Source of the DNA: Pelagibacteraceae bacterium AG-325-E13
GTDB taxonomy: Bacteria > Pseudomonadota > Alphaproteobacteria > Pelagibacterales > Pelagibacteraceae
DNA length: 64,000 nucleotides
Direction: 5' to 3'
NCBI GenBank assembly: GCA_003282965.1
Contig: QBYF01000002.1
Coordinates: 1-64,000 of the forward strand
Below the pieces are notes generated by a model. It had not been told where the DNA came from. It made no database searches and saw only the letters and a list, made by a program, of their open reading frames with translations. A program made the position numbers and the translations under genes. This document shows, in pieces, positions 19,425-29,023 of this stretch; positions within the stretch are counted from its first letter, which is position 1, and the number at the start of each line of letters is the position of its first letter.

Positions 19425-20291
19425 ATGCAATTTATATACAAAGTACCAGGTTACATACTTTTATTGTTTGGCGGCTTTTGTTTAAGCTGGGGAGGATTTA
19501 TCGTAAGATCTTTTGAAACTACAGATGCTTGGGAAATTTTGCTATTAAGATCATTTTTTTTCTTTTTAGGCGTCTCAGTGTTTTTATTATCAATGTATAA
19601 AAAAGATGCTTTTAAAACAATAAAAAAAGCTGGATTGGCTGGATTAGCAGGTGGCTTTGTAATGTCATTCAGTTTTATAGCTTTTGTATTTGCAATGATG
19701 AATACCTCGGTAGCAAATGTTGTTTTCATCATTAGCACTCAAACAATGTTTTTAGCAATTTTTGGCTTCTTTTATTTAAAAGAAAAAGTTTCAATTATCG
19801 GTCTTCTTTCAATAATACTTGCTATGATGGGAATTACAGTAATGATAGGCGACTCTATTTCTGGAGGCACTCTTTTCGGTAATTTAATAGCATTAACAAT
19901 ACCTATTAGCTTTTCAATATTAGTAATGATAATAAGAAAAAATAATAATTTAGATTTAGTCCCAGCAATTTGGTATGCATCAATTTCTAGTACATTAATT
20001 TCATTTTTAATGGCAAGTGATTTAAGTTTTACAAATAATGACATTTTAATGGGTTTTTTTCTAGGAGTGCCGCAACTTACATTTGGTTTTGTATGCATTA
20101 CAATTGGATCTAGAACTACTAAATCAGTAACTATAGGACTGTTGATGCTTACTGAGACAATTTTTGCACCTTTGTGGGTATGGTTATTTTTAAATGAGAT
20201 TCCACCAATGAGTGTTTTTATTGGAGGATCAATAATTGTTTTTGCAATAATTGTTAAAAGCTTTGATAAAACCAAACAAATTTCTACCTAA
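19425..20291 (+). CDS. EamA/DMT family transporter
   Basis: This 288-residue protein has ten predicted membrane helices in two EamA repeats; the first includes FCLSWGGFIVRS and the second has VPQLTFGFVCITIGSRTT and LTETIFAPLWVWLFLNEIPP. DMT exporters of this type move amino acids or metabolites outward. The ATG directly abuts the MATE stop. It ends 7 nt before the -35 box of the glycine-riboswitch promoter. Confidence 0.85.
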   Translation: MQFIYKVPGYILLLFGGFCLSWGGFIVRSFETTDAWEILLLRSFFFFLGVSVFLLSMYKKDAFKTIKKAGLAGLAGGFVMSFSFIAFVFAMMNTSVANVVFIISTQTMFLAIFGFFYLKEKVSIIGLLSIILAMMGITVMIGDSISGGTLFGNLIALTIPISFSILVMIIRKNNNLDLVPAIWYASISSTLISFLMASDLSFTNNDILMGFFLGVPQLTFGFVCITIGSRTTKSVTIGLLMLTETIFAPLWVWLFLNEIPPMSVFIGGSIIVFAIIVKSFDKTKQIST

Positions 20292-20297
20292 AAATAT

Positions 20298-20326
20298 TTG
20301 ACTTTTTAAGTCTTTTATAAGAGAAT
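20298..20326 (+). promoter_or_regulatory. Probable sigma70-type promoter for gcvTHP
   Basis: TTGACT (20298-20303) and GAGAAT (20321-20326) are 17 bp apart. This spacing would put the transcription start near 20333, just where the first glycine aptamer begins. The -35 box is near consensus; the -10 box matches four of six positions. The position relative to the riboswitch is the main support. Confidence 0.5.
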
Positions 20327-20332
20327 CTATTT

Positions 20333-20480
20333 GTAACGGGAGAGATCACGTTTACGTGGCGCCGAAGGAGCAACTACCCTAGAAACTCTCAGGCAAAAGG
20401 ACCGTTACTGTAATAACTCTGGAAAGCAGGCGAAAGCCTCACCGAAGGATTAAATCTCTCAGGTACATGGACAGATAGGG
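20333..20480 (+). promoter_or_regulatory. Tandem glycine riboswitch upstream of gcvT
   Basis: Two glycine aptamers follow each other. The first runs from GGGAGAGATC through GCCGAAGGAGCAA to ACTCTCAGGCAAAAGGACCGT. The second follows with AACTCTGGAAAGCAGGCGAAAGCC, CACCGAAGGATTAAA and CTCTCAGGTACATGGACAGA. These are the conserved core and linker elements of Rfam-type glycine riboswitches. The second aptamer ends about 18 nt before the gcvT ATG and close to its ribosome-binding site (AGGAG at 20488), which favours translational control: glycine binding should turn on the cleavage system. SAR11 bacteria are known to use glycine riboswitches on gcvT and on malate synthase. Confidence 0.96.
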
Positions 20481-20497
20481 AGTGATTAGGAGTTATT

Positions 20498-21592
20498 ATG
20501 GAAGCACAAAAAACAGCCTTGTATGATATTCATAAAAGCCTTGGAGCTAAGTTTGTTCCTTTTGCTGGTTATGATATGCCTATCCAGTATAAAGATGGTA
20601 TTGTAAAAGAGCATATTTCTACAAGAACGTTTGCTGGCTTTTTTGACGTCTCCCATATGGGGCAATTTTTTTTAGAGGGGGATGAAACATTAACAGATGC
20701 TTTGGAAAAAATTATTCCCGCAGACTTAAGATCCTTAAAGATTAATCACTCAAAATACTCTTTTCTGCTTAATAATGATGGAGGTATAATTGATGATTTA
20801 ATTGTAACAAAAACTGAGAAGGGATTTTGTATAATTTTAAATGCTGCATGTAAAGAAAATGACATTAAACAAATTTCTCAATTCTTAGGAAAGAATCATA
20901 AATATCTTTTAAATAACGAATTATCTTTAATAGCTTTGCAAGGACCTAAATCAGTTGAAATATTAGAAAAACTTATACCTGGAGTTTCTAATTTAAAATT
21001 TATGACTGGGAATAATTTTAATTATGAAGATGATAATTTATACATAACAAGATCAGGTTATACTGGAGAAGACGGTTTTGAAATTTCTATCTCAAATTCA
21101 AAAGTAGAAAAATTAATTAATTTTTTAATTTCAAATGAAGTCAAGCCAATAGGTTTAGGTGCTAGAGATACATTAAGATTAGAGGCAGGTCTTTGTCTGT
21201 ATGGACACGATCTAAATGAAAAAATTAATCCTATAGAGGCAAATTTGAAATGGGCTATTGCAAAAAAAAGAAAAGATATAGGAGGATTTAATGGATGGGA
21301 TAAGATTAAAAATTTATTTACTAACGGTAGCGAAAAAATTAGAGTTGGTATTAAGCCTGAAGGTAAAATAATTGCTAGGGAAAATACAAAAATATTTTCA
21401 GCTGACGATAACGAGATAGGTCTCGTTACAAGCGGAACATTTGGTCCTAGCGTAAATGCTCCAGTTGCAATGGGATATATTAAATCAAATTTCGCCAAAG
21501 TTGGTACATCTATAAAGTTGGAAGTAAGAGGAAAAAAATACGAAGGTAAAGTCTCGGAGCTTCCATTTTATAAAAAAAGCTATGTTAAATAA
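20498..21592 (+). CDS. gcvT: Glycine cleavage system T protein (aminomethyltransferase)
   Basis: GcvT transfers the methylene carbon from lipoyl-bound aminomethyl to tetrahydrofolate and releases ammonia. The 364-residue protein has the family motifs [10 protein letters not shown] near residue 47, [17 protein letters not shown] near 85 and [20 protein letters not shown] near 222. AGGAG lies 5 nt before the ATG. It opens a gcvT-gcvH-gcvP operon controlled by the upstream glycine riboswitch. The gcvL (lipoamide dehydrogenase) subunit is not in the window. Confidence 0.95.
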   Translation: MEAQKTALYDIHKSLGAKFVPFAGYDMPIQYKDGIVKEHISTRTFAGFFDVSHMGQFFLEGDETLTDALEKIIPADLRSLKINHSKYSFLLNNDGGIIDDLIVTKTEKGFCIILNAACKENDIKQISQFLGKNHKYLLNNELSLIALQGPKSVEILEKLIPGVSNLKFMTGNNFNYEDDNLYITRSGYTGEDGFEISISNSKVEKLINFLISNEVKPIGLGARDTLRLEAGLCLYGHDLNEKINPIEANLKWAIAKKRKDIGGFNGWDKIKNLFTNGSEKIRVGIKPEGKIIARENTKIFSADDNEIGLVTSGTFGPSVNAPVAMGYIKSNFAKVGTSIKLEVRGKKYEGKVSELPFYKKSYVK

Positions 21593-21606
21593 AAAACGAG
21601 GTAAAT

Positions 21607-21987
21607 ATGAGTGAAAAAAAATTTTCAAAGAAACATGAATGGGTCTCACTAGACGGAGATGTAGCTACAGTTGGTATCACTAAACACGCCACTGAATTGC
21701 TTGGAGACATAGTTTTTGCAGAAGTACCAGAAGCAGGAAAATCTGTAGAAAAGGAGGGTCAAGCAGCTGTTGTTGAGTCAACTAAAGCAGCTAGTGATGT
21801 TTATTCTCCGATTTCTGGAGAGATTACCGAAGGCAATAAAGCTATAGTCGATGATCCAAGTAGTATTAACGCAGACCCTGAGGGAGCTAGCTGGTTTTTT
21901 AAATTAAAGATAAAAGAAAAAGGAGAATTTGAGTCTTTAATGTCAAAAGAGGAATATGAAAAATTTTGTAAGGATAATCCCAATTAG
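21607..21987 (+). CDS. gcvH: Glycine cleavage system H protein
   Basis: This is the 126-residue lipoyl carrier of glycine cleavage. The lipoylated lysine lies in [17 protein letters not shown]. The N-terminal [19 protein letters not shown] and FAEVPEAG segments are canonical. A GAGGT site precedes the ATG, and the stop abuts the gcvP start with no gap. Confidence 0.97.
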   Translation: MSEKKFSKKHEWVSLDGDVATVGITKHATELLGDIVFAEVPEAGKSVEKEGQAAVVESTKAASDVYSPISGEITEGNKAIVDDPSSINADPEGASWFFKLKIKEKGEFESLMSKEEYEKFCKDNPN

Positions 21988-24855
21988 ATGATAGACGATA
22001 CTTCACAAGAATTTATTAATAGACATATTGGTCCTTCAAAAGAGGATCAATCAAAAATGTTAGAGTATATTGATAAGAATTCTTTAGAGCATTTAATAAA
22101 AGATACTGTTCCGGAAAATATATTGCTCAAAAATGAGTTGAATATGGCCCACTCACTCTCTGAGAGTGAAGCTTTAAAAAAACTTAAATTGATTGCATCA
22201 AAAAATGAAACTTATAGAAATTTTATTGGCATGGGCTATTACAATTGTTTTACTCCTCACGTCATCTTAAGAAACTTATTAGAAAATCCAGGTTGGTATA
22301 CCTCATATACTCCTTACCAACCAGAAGTGGCTCAAGGTAGACTAGAAATGTTATTAAATTTTCAACAGATGGTCATTGATTTTACTGGCATGGATATAGC
22401 AAATGCTTCCTTATTAGATGAGGCAACAGCTGCTGCAGAAGCAGTTGGTTTAGCTCAAAGAGTTTGTAAAAATAATTCAAAAAAAGTTTATGTTTCAGAA
22501 AGATGCAATCCTCAAGTTATTGATTTAATTAAAACTAGAATAGAGCCTTTTGGACTAGAGCTTTTAATTGGTAATCAAAGCGAGTTCATTAAAAATTTAG
22601 ATGGAGATTTAATATGTGGAGTTTTAGCTTATCCAGACACTCTTGGAGAAATTGTAGACCCCAGCGAAGCAATAAGCTTAATAAGAAAAAAAGGAGGAAA
22701 GGCTATCGTAGTTTGTGATCTCCTATCTTTAGCGAAGTTAAAAACACCTGCAGAACTCGGCGCTGACATTGCTGTAGGTAGCGCCCAAAGGTTTGGAGTT
22801 CCTATGGGTTATGGTGGACCCCACGCCGCTTTCTTTGCTACGAAAGATGATTTAAAGAGATCTATGCCAGGGAGAATTATTGGTGTATCAGTGGATAAAT
22901 TTGGTAAAAAAGCATATAGACTATCTCTTCAAACACGGGAACAACATATCAGAAGAGACAAGGCAACTAGCAACATCTGCACTGCACAAGCTTTACTAGC
23001 TATAGTATCCGCTGCTTACGCCATTTATCATGGCCCAATTGGAATCTTAAATATTGCAAACAGAACTTCTAAATTGGCAAAACTATTTGCTATTAATATA
23101 AAAGATGGGGGTTTTAATCTTCATTCAGATAATTTTTTTGATACTGTAACGATTAAAACTAATAAGAAAACTGAAGAAATTTATAAAAAGGCAATTGCAG
23201 AAAAAGTTAATTTAAGGAAAGTAGATAATAACACTTTGTCCATAGCTTTTGACGAAGCAAAAAGAATCGATCATGTAAACTTACTTTTAAAAATTTTTGG
23301 AATTAATAAAGTCTTAAAAGATATAAAAGATGTGGGTCTAGATAATCTCCCAAAAAATTTATTAAGAACATCAAATTATTTATCTCATCCAGTTTTTAAT
23401 AAATATCACTCAGAAACTGAAATGATGAGGTATTTAAAAAGATTAGAAGACAGTGATATTGCCTTAAATAGATCAATGATTCCTCTTGGATCCTGTACGA
23501 TGAAATTAAACTCAACAGCCGAAATGATCCCAATATCATGGAAAGAATTTTCTCTTCCTCACCCATATGTTCCTGTAGAACAAATGAAAGGATACACAAC
23601 ATTGTTCAATGATCTAGAAAAAGATTTAAAAGAAATAACTGGATTTGATGGAGTATCTTTACAACCTAATTCCGGAGCACAAGGAGAATATGCTGGTCTT
23701 ATGACAATAAGAGCATTTCATAAAAACAACAACGAAGCTAATAGAAACGTTTGTTTAATACCTAATTCTGCACATGGAACAAATCCAGCTAGCGCTCAAA
23801 TGTCTGGAATGAAAGTAGTGGTGGTTAATTGTGATGATAACGGAAATATAGATTTTGAAGACTTAAAGATTAAATCTGAAAAATATTCTAAAGATTTAGC
23901 AGCTTTAATGGTTACATATCCTTCAACTCATGGAGTATTTGAGGAAAAAATATCAGAAATTTGTGAAATTATACATTCTAATGGCGGTCAAGTTTATATG
24001 GACGGAGCAAATTTAAATGCTTTAGTAGGAATAGCAAAACCTGGAGAATTTGGACCAGATGTTTGTCATATAAATTTACATAAAACTTTTTGTATACCTC
24101 ATGGAGGCGGGGGTCCTGGAATGGGTCCAATTGCATGCGCAAAACACTTAAAAGACTTTTTACCTACCCATCAACATTTAAAAGAGTTGAATGTAAAAAA
24201 AGGTATGGGTTCAGTATCTGCTGCACCATGGGGAAGTGCAAGTATATTAGTCATTTCATGGATGTATATTAAAATGATGGGAGCGAAAGGATTGAAACTA
24301 GCTTCAGAAATGTCGATTTTAAATGCTAACTACATTTCAAAAAAATTATCAGAAAAATACAAAATTTTATACACTGGAAAAAATGGCAATGTTGCACACG
24401 AATGCATTATTGATATAAGACCGATTAAAGAAAAAACAGGAATTACAGAAGAGGACATTGCTAAAAGATTAGTAGACTATGGATATCATGCACCAACGAT
24501 GTCTTGGCCAGTCTCAGGAACTATTATGATAGAACCAACAGAGAGTGAAAACTTAGAAGAAATAGATAGATTTTGTAACGCTTTATTAAGTATTAAAAAT
24601 GAAATAGATAAAATTGAATCTGGGAAATTTGAAAAAAAAGATAATCCAGTTATCAATGCGCCGCATACATATTTAGAACTATCTTCAGATGAATGGAAGC
24701 ATGTATATTCAAGGGCTGAAGCAGCTTTTCCTAAAACTTATTTAAAAGAGTATAAATATTGGGCTCCTGTGGCTAGAGTGGACAATGTTTATGGAGATAG
24801 AAATCTGGTATGTTCTTGTCCATCTATGGATGAATATAAAGATGCAGCTGCTTAA
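21988..24855 (+). CDS. gcvP: Glycine dehydrogenase (decarboxylating), P protein
   Basis: This 955-residue PLP enzyme decarboxylates glycine and loads the aminomethyl group on GcvH. It is the single-chain form: an N-terminal half starting FINRHIGPSKEDQSKML and a catalytic C-terminal half with the PLP lysine in HINLHKTFCIPHGGGGPGMGP. The glycine-rich loop NAPHTYLELSSDEW near the C-terminus is typical. It is the last gene of the riboswitch-controlled operon. Confidence 0.97.
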   Translation: MIDDTSQEFINRHIGPSKEDQSKMLEYIDKNSLEHLIKDTVPENILLKNELNMAHSLSESEALKKLKLIASKNETYRNFIGMGYYNCFTPHVILRNLLENPGWYTSYTPYQPEVAQGRLEMLLNFQQMVIDFTGMDIANASLLDEATAAAEAVGLAQRVCKNNSKKVYVSERCNPQVIDLIKTRIEPFGLELLIGNQSEFIKNLDGDLICGVLAYPDTLGEIVDPSEAISLIRKKGGKAIVVCDLLSLAKLKTPAELGADIAVGSAQRFGVPMGYGGPHAAFFATKDDLKRSMPGRIIGVSVDKFGKKAYRLSLQTREQHIRRDKATSNICTAQALLAIVSAAYAIYHGPIGILNIANRTSKLAKLFAINIKDGGFNLHSDNFFDTVTIKTNKKTEEIYKKAIAEKVNLRKVDNNTLSIAFDEAKRIDHVNLLLKIFGINKVLKDIKDVGLDNLPKNLLRTSNYLSHPVFNKYHSETEMMRYLKRLEDSDIALNRSMIPLGSCTMKLNSTAEMIPISWKEFSLPHPYVPVEQMKGYTTLFNDLEKDLKEITGFDGVSLQPNSGAQGEYAGLMTIRAFHKNNNEANRNVCLIPNSAHGTNPASAQMSGMKVVVVNCDDNGNIDFEDLKIKSEKYSKDLAALMVTYPSTHGVFEEKISEICEIIHSNGGQVYMDGANLNALVGIAKPGEFGPDVCHINLHKTFCIPHGGGGPGMGPIACAKHLKDFLPTHQHLKELNVKKGMGSVSAAPWGSASILVISWMYIKMMGAKGLKLASEMSILNANYISKKLSEKYKILYTGKNGNVAHECIIDIRPIKEKTGITEEDIAKRLVDYGYHAPTMSWPVSGTIMIEPTESENLEEIDRFCNALLSIKNEIDKIESGKFEKKDNPVINAPHTYLELSSDEWKHVYSRAEAAFPKTYLKEYKYWAPVARVDNVYGDRNLVCSCPSMDEYKDAAA

Positions 24856-24858
24856 ATA

Positions 24859-26085
24859 ATGAAAATAGCAGTTATTGGTTCAGGAATTTCAGGATTATCC
24901 GCCGCTTACTATCTTTCAAAAAAATACAAAGTAGATCTTTTTGAACAAGAAGATTATTTTGGAGGTCATTCTTACACTTATGATATTAGAAACAAAATTA
25001 AAACTATTCCAGTTGATTTAGGTTTTATTGTTTTTAATGAGCTAACATACCCTAACTTAATTAATTTTTTTAAAGAATTAAATGTTCCGTTTGAAAAGAG
25101 CGACATGTCATTTTCTGTTTCAATACAAGATACCAATATTGAGTATGGGGGGCGAGGATTAAAAGCAATTTTTGCAAATAAATTAAATATTTTTAATTTA
25201 AATTTTTTAAAGATGATCAAAGAGATTATTTCATTTTATAAAAATGCGCCTTCTTTGCTTAAAAAAAATTTAGATGGAGAAACACTAGGCAGCTATTTAG
25301 ATAAATCAAATTTTTCTAAATATTTAATTGAATATCATATTATACCCATGGTTTCAGCAATATGGTCAATGCCTTTAAATAAAGCTAGAGAGATGCCATT
25401 GGAACTTTTTCTAAATTTTTTTATAAATCATGGTTTGTTTAGATTAAAGAATAGACCTCAATGGTATACTGTTTCTTCAAGGAGCAGAACTTATGTGAAA
25501 AAAATTCTAAAGAATATAAGTGGAGAAATTTTCAAGAACTACAAAGTAAAAAAAATTAGTCGAAGCAAAGACAATGTCAGAATTAGAATTGGAGATGAAT
25601 ATTTAGATTATGATCATGTAATCTTGGCTTCTCACGCTGATCAAAGTTTAAAAATGTTAGAAAACCCATCAGAGGATGAAATTAAAATTTTAAGTAAATT
25701 TAGATATGTATCTAATACAGCAATTTTACATACTGATAAAAGACTAATGCCAAAAAAAAAACTAGCTTGGTCCAGCTGGAATTCAATTACTAAAGGAAAT
25801 AAGACATGCGTGACCTACTGGCTAAACAATCTACAGAATCTAAAGTCAGATGATAATTTTTTTTTAACCTTAAATCCAATTTATGAAATAGAAGACGCCA
25901 ATATAATAAAAAAAATTAATTTTACTCACCCATATTTTAACAAAGAAACATTAAAATTTCAAAATTCTTTACGGTCTCTTCAAGGAAAAAAAAGAACATG
26001 GTATTGTGGAGCTTATTTTGGTTACGGTTTTCATGAAGATGGTTTAAAATCATCTATTAATTTAATTGAAAATTTTAAAATTTGA
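24859..26085 (+). CDS. FAD-dependent amine-oxidase-type oxidoreductase
   Basis: The N-terminus IAVIGSGISGLSAAYYLSK followed by DLFEQEDYFGGHSYTY is a dinucleotide-binding motif of the flavin amine oxidase superfamily, and a C-terminal RTWYCGAYFGYGFHEDGL closes the FAD site. At 408 residues it is the length of the NAD/FAD-binding protein found beside DUF1365 and cyclopropane-synthase-like genes in many proteobacteria. It overlaps the DUF1365 gene by one base. In Rhodobacter a related gene set makes furan fatty acids, so a lipid-desaturating role is plausible but inferred. Confidence 0.85.
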   Translation: MKIAVIGSGISGLSAAYYLSKKYKVDLFEQEDYFGGHSYTYDIRNKIKTIPVDLGFIVFNELTYPNLINFFKELNVPFEKSDMSFSVSIQDTNIEYGGRGLKAIFANKLNIFNLNFLKMIKEIISFYKNAPSLLKKNLDGETLGSYLDKSNFSKYLIEYHIIPMVSAIWSMPLNKAREMPLELFLNFFINHGLFRLKNRPQWYTVSSRSRTYVKKILKNISGEIFKNYKVKKISRSKDNVRIRIGDEYLDYDHVILASHADQSLKMLENPSEDEIKILSKFRYVSNTAILHTDKRLMPKKKLAWSSWNSITKGNKTCVTYWLNNLQNLKSDDNFFLTLNPIYEIEDANIIKKINFTHPYFNKETLKFQNSLRSLQGKKRTWYCGAYFGYGFHEDGLKSSINLIENFKI

Positions 26086-26846
26086 TGAATTCGTGTATTT
26101 ATAATGGAGTAGTAACCCATAAAAGGTTTAAACCAGTTAAACATTTTTTAAAATATAAAACTTTTTCCTTTTTTATTGATTTAGATGAAGTTGAAAAATT
26201 AGATAAGAACAATATTATTTTTTCTTTCAATAGATTTAATATTTTTAGTTTTTATAATAGAGATCATGGTGATAGAGACGGAAAATCTTTAAAGAGTTGG
26301 GTAATGGATAATTTAATAAAATTTAAAATAAGTGAAAATATTAATAAAATTAAATTATTATGTTACCCAAGAATTTTTGGCTACGTATTTAACCCTTTAA
26401 GTATTTTTTATTGCTATCAAGATGAAAAATTAAAGGTAATTTTTTATGAAGTAAAAAATACTTTTAATGAACAACATACTTATATTTTTAAAGTTAATGA
26501 TAGCAATATAGTGACTCAAAAATGTAAGAAGAAGTTTTATGTCTCTCCCTTTATGAATATGGATACTTATTATAACTTTAGATTACTTAAACCTGATGAT
26601 AAATTATCAGTATCAATTGAACAAACAGACAAAAAAGATACTATTTTAAATGCGGTACAAACAGGTGAAAGAAAAGATTTTAATTTTAAACAATTAGTTG
26701 TTAATTTTTTTAAATATCCGTTAATGACTATTAAGATAATAAGTGCGATACATTTTGAAGCATTACTTTTGTGGAAAAAAGGAGCGATATACAGAAAAAG
26801 AGATAAAAAAATTAAAAACAACTTAAGCTATGAAAAAAATTTATGA
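26085..26846 (+). CDS. DUF1365 family protein
   Basis: This protein of about 253 residues has the DUF1365 motifs CIYNGVVTHKRFKPVKHFLKY at the N-terminus, GYVFNPLSIFYCY in the middle and KKFYVSPFMNMDTYYNFR. The ATG at 26085 is preferred over an in-frame TTG 3 nt earlier; it shares a base with the upstream stop. DUF1365 proteins are consistently encoded between an FAD oxidoreductase and a cyclopropane-synthase-like methyltransferase, as here. The biochemical role is unknown. Confidence 0.85.
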   Translation: MNSCIYNGVVTHKRFKPVKHFLKYKTFSFFIDLDEVEKLDKNNIIFSFNRFNIFSFYNRDHGDRDGKSLKSWVMDNLIKFKISENINKIKLLCYPRIFGYVFNPLSIFYCYQDEKLKVIFYEVKNTFNEQHTYIFKVNDSNIVTQKCKKKFYVSPFMNMDTYYNFRLLKPDDKLSVSIEQTDKKDTILNAVQTGERKDFNFKQLVVNFFKYPLMTIKIISAIHFEALLLWKKGAIYRKRDKKIKNNLSYEKNL

Positions 26847-28024
26847 GTTTATTTAAAATTTCTGAGAAATTTGTACTAAATAAATTGAAATTAATTAAAA
26901 ATGGAAATTTAAAGTTAGTAAACTATGATGGTAAAGTTTATCACTTTGGAGATCTAGAAAATTTATTTACTGCAGAGATAAAAGTGATTAATCCCAAATT
27001 TTATTTAAATATTATTTTAGGAGGTAGTTCTGCTTTAGGAGAGGCTCATATGAATAAAGATTTTTATTCAAAAAATTTAACTAATTTAATTGAACTTACA
27101 GCACGAAATATTAAAATAATCTATTCTTTTTCTGGAAGTGTAAAATTACAAACAATAAAAAATATTTTAAAAAGAATTTTTGCATCTAATACTAAATCAA
27201 ATAGTGTAGAATATATTTCAAAACATTACGATCTTGGAAACGAATTTTTTTCAACTTGGCTTGATAAATCTTTAACTTATTCAAGTGCTATATATGTAGA
27301 TAAAAATAATAATTTAGAAACAGCTCAAAAAACTAAATATCAAAAGTTGATTGATTTACTCCACTTAAATAATGAAGATAAAATTTTAGAAATTGGATGT
27401 GGATGGGGTGGATTTTCAGAATATTTAGCTAAGAATTATAATGTAATTATAGACTGTATTACAATTTCAAAAAAACAATTTGAATACACAAAAAAGAAAA
27501 TATTTGAAAATGGATTAAATAACAAAGTAAATGTTATGTTTTTAGACTACAGAGATTTGAAAGGTAAGTATGATAAAGTGGCTTCAATTGAGATGATAGA
27601 AGCGGTTGGAGAAAAGTATCTGGATCAATATTTTGCAAAAATCAAAAGCTCACTTAAACCTAATGGCTATGCGGCAATTCAAGGAATAACAATACGAGAT
27701 GATCTATTTGATCGATATAGAAACAGTGAGGATTTTATTCAAAAATATATTTTTCCAGGAGGATTTTTACCCTCAATTAATCAAATAAAGCGTATTTCAA
27801 AAAATAATAAATTAAATTTAGAAATAATTAATTCATATTCAGATGATTATGCTAAAACACTTTCTTCATGGAGAAATAATTTTTTAAATGCCTGGGACAA
27901 TATTGCACCTCTTGGTTTTGATGACTATTTTAAAAGAATGTGGGAGTTTTACTTATCTTATTGTGAAGCAGGCTTTAAAGCGAAAAATATAGACTTGATT
28001 CAATTTTCCATGTCTAATAGATAA
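26843..28024 (+). CDS. Cyclopropane-fatty-acyl-phospholipid synthase-like methyltransferase
   Basis: This 393-residue SAM-dependent methyltransferase acts on unsaturated phospholipid acyl chains. The motif SKHYDLGNEFFSTWLDKSLTYSSA marks the acyl pocket, and ILEIGCGWGGFSEYLA is the SAM-binding loop. SIEMIEAVGEKYLDQYF and QKYIFPGGFLPS are further CFA signatures. It may make cyclopropane fatty acids, or, given the FAD oxidoreductase and DUF1365 beside it, a methylated precursor of furan fatty acids. It overlaps DUF1365 by 4 nt. Confidence 0.88.
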   Translation: MSLFKISEKFVLNKLKLIKNGNLKLVNYDGKVYHFGDLENLFTAEIKVINPKFYLNIILGGSSALGEAHMNKDFYSKNLTNLIELTARNIKIIYSFSGSVKLQTIKNILKRIFASNTKSNSVEYISKHYDLGNEFFSTWLDKSLTYSSAIYVDKNNNLETAQKTKYQKLIDLLHLNNEDKILEIGCGWGGFSEYLAKNYNVIIDCITISKKQFEYTKKKIFENGLNNKVNVMFLDYRDLKGKYDKVASIEMIEAVGEKYLDQYFAKIKSSLKPNGYAAIQGITIRDDLFDRYRNSEDFIQKYIFPGGFLPSINQIKRISKNNKLNLEIINSYSDDYAKTLSSWRNNFLNAWDNIAPLGFDDYFKRMWEFYLSYCEAGFKAKNIDLIQFSMSNR

Positions 28025-28029
28025 TCGCC

Positions 28030-28554
28030 ATGAAAAATTATTTTGGCTTAATTTTAATTATTTTTTTAACTGGGTGCACAAACAACATGAAACCAACAGA
28101 TTTTAGAGATCAAAAACCAAGATTGATTATTGAAGATTTTTTATCCGGAAACGTAAAAGCTTGGGGAATACTTCAAAATAGATCAGGAAAAGTAACCAGA
28201 CAATTTTCTGCTGATCTGAGTGGTAATTGGGATGGAAAGCAATTAATTCTTGACGAAAAATTTAACTGGTCAGATGGAGAAGTTCAAACAAGACAATGGT
28301 TGATTAGCAAATTAGACGATCACAATTATGAAGGAACAGCAGGAGATGTGGTAGGTACTGCTAAAGGATATTCTTATGGACCAGCGTTTAAATTTGAATA
28401 TGTTTTGTTAGTTCCAGTTAAAGGCAAAGAGATCAAGATTACTTTTGATGACTGGATATTTAAACAAGACGAAAGAGTTGCTATTAATAGAGCTACTATG
28501 ACAAAATTTGGTTTTAAAGTGGCTGAACTTACTGTTATGTTTGTAAAAGAGTAA
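28030..28554 (+). CDS. DUF3833 family lipoprotein
   Basis: The N-terminus is a lipoprotein signal with lipobox LTGC near residue 16, so the mature protein should be lipid-anchored. The rest matches DUF3833: EDFLSGNVKAWGILQNRSGKVTRQF, then GSW-like SGNWDGKQLILDEKF and a C-terminal AELTVMF. At 174 residues it is normal length. DUF3833 is usually encoded in the same cluster as the CFA-like methyltransferase. Function unknown. Confidence 0.85.
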   Translation: MKNYFGLILIIFLTGCTNNMKPTDFRDQKPRLIIEDFLSGNVKAWGILQNRSGKVTRQFSADLSGNWDGKQLILDEKFNWSDGEVQTRQWLISKLDDHNYEGTAGDVVGTAKGYSYGPAFKFEYVLLVPVKGKEIKITFDDWIFKQDERVAINRATMTKFGFKVAELTVMFVKE

Positions 28555-28573
28555 AAATGGATAAAACAAATTT

Positions 28574-29023
28574 ATGATAGATAAGTTAAGAAATTTTTTA
28601 ATAGAGTCAGCAAATATTATGTTTGATGACTCAAAAAATGATATTAGGAGTTTGCCAAAAACTGTTAGGTTGCAAATTTTAATTGTTTTATCATTTGTGT
28701 GGTCCACAGTTTTTAGTTTGTATGTTTTTAGCTTAACCTCTTTTATTTGGGGATGGGCAGGTGTTGTTATGGCACACGTGGGTTTAATATTTGCTGTATA
28801 CATTACTTTTAAATTTTTTCATAAAGCTAAAAAAGAAAATAAAAGTGTTTTTGAAACTGGAAACTACAATCCTGCCAAGATTTTTGTAATTTTCTTTCTA
28901 GTCTTTTTTATATTTATCTTTACTAAAGGGGTTGAGGTTTTAACCAAAACAAATTCATATTCAATAGAATATAAAGGTCCAAAAAAAACTACTTTAGAAA
29001 GAATCCAAGAATTTATAAATTAA
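28574..29023 (+). CDS. Small membrane protein of unknown function
   Basis: This 149-residue protein has three hydrophobic segments (near residues 37-55, 58-80 and 100-120) with charged ends. I do not recognise a family. It lies 19 nt after the DUF3833 gene and its stop abuts the convergent SDR gene. Membership in the lipid-modification operon is inferred from spacing only. Confidence 0.65.
   Translation: MIDKLRNFLIESANIMFDDSKNDIRSLPKTVRLQILIVLSFVWSTVFSLYVFSLTSFIWGWAGVVMAHVGLIFAVYITFKFFHKAKKENKSVFETGNYNPAKIFVIFFLVFFIFIFTKGVEVLTKTNSYSIEYKGPKKTTLERIQEFIN

Noticed and set aside
19451..20275. Two long minus-strand ORFs inside the DMT transporter gene
   Set aside because: Both mirror the hydrophobic plus-strand gene, lack ribosome-binding sites and recognisable motifs.
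21058..21498. 146-codon minus-strand ORF inside gcvT
   Set aside because: gcvT is intact and well conserved in this region, so the antisense frame is a by-product of codon usage.
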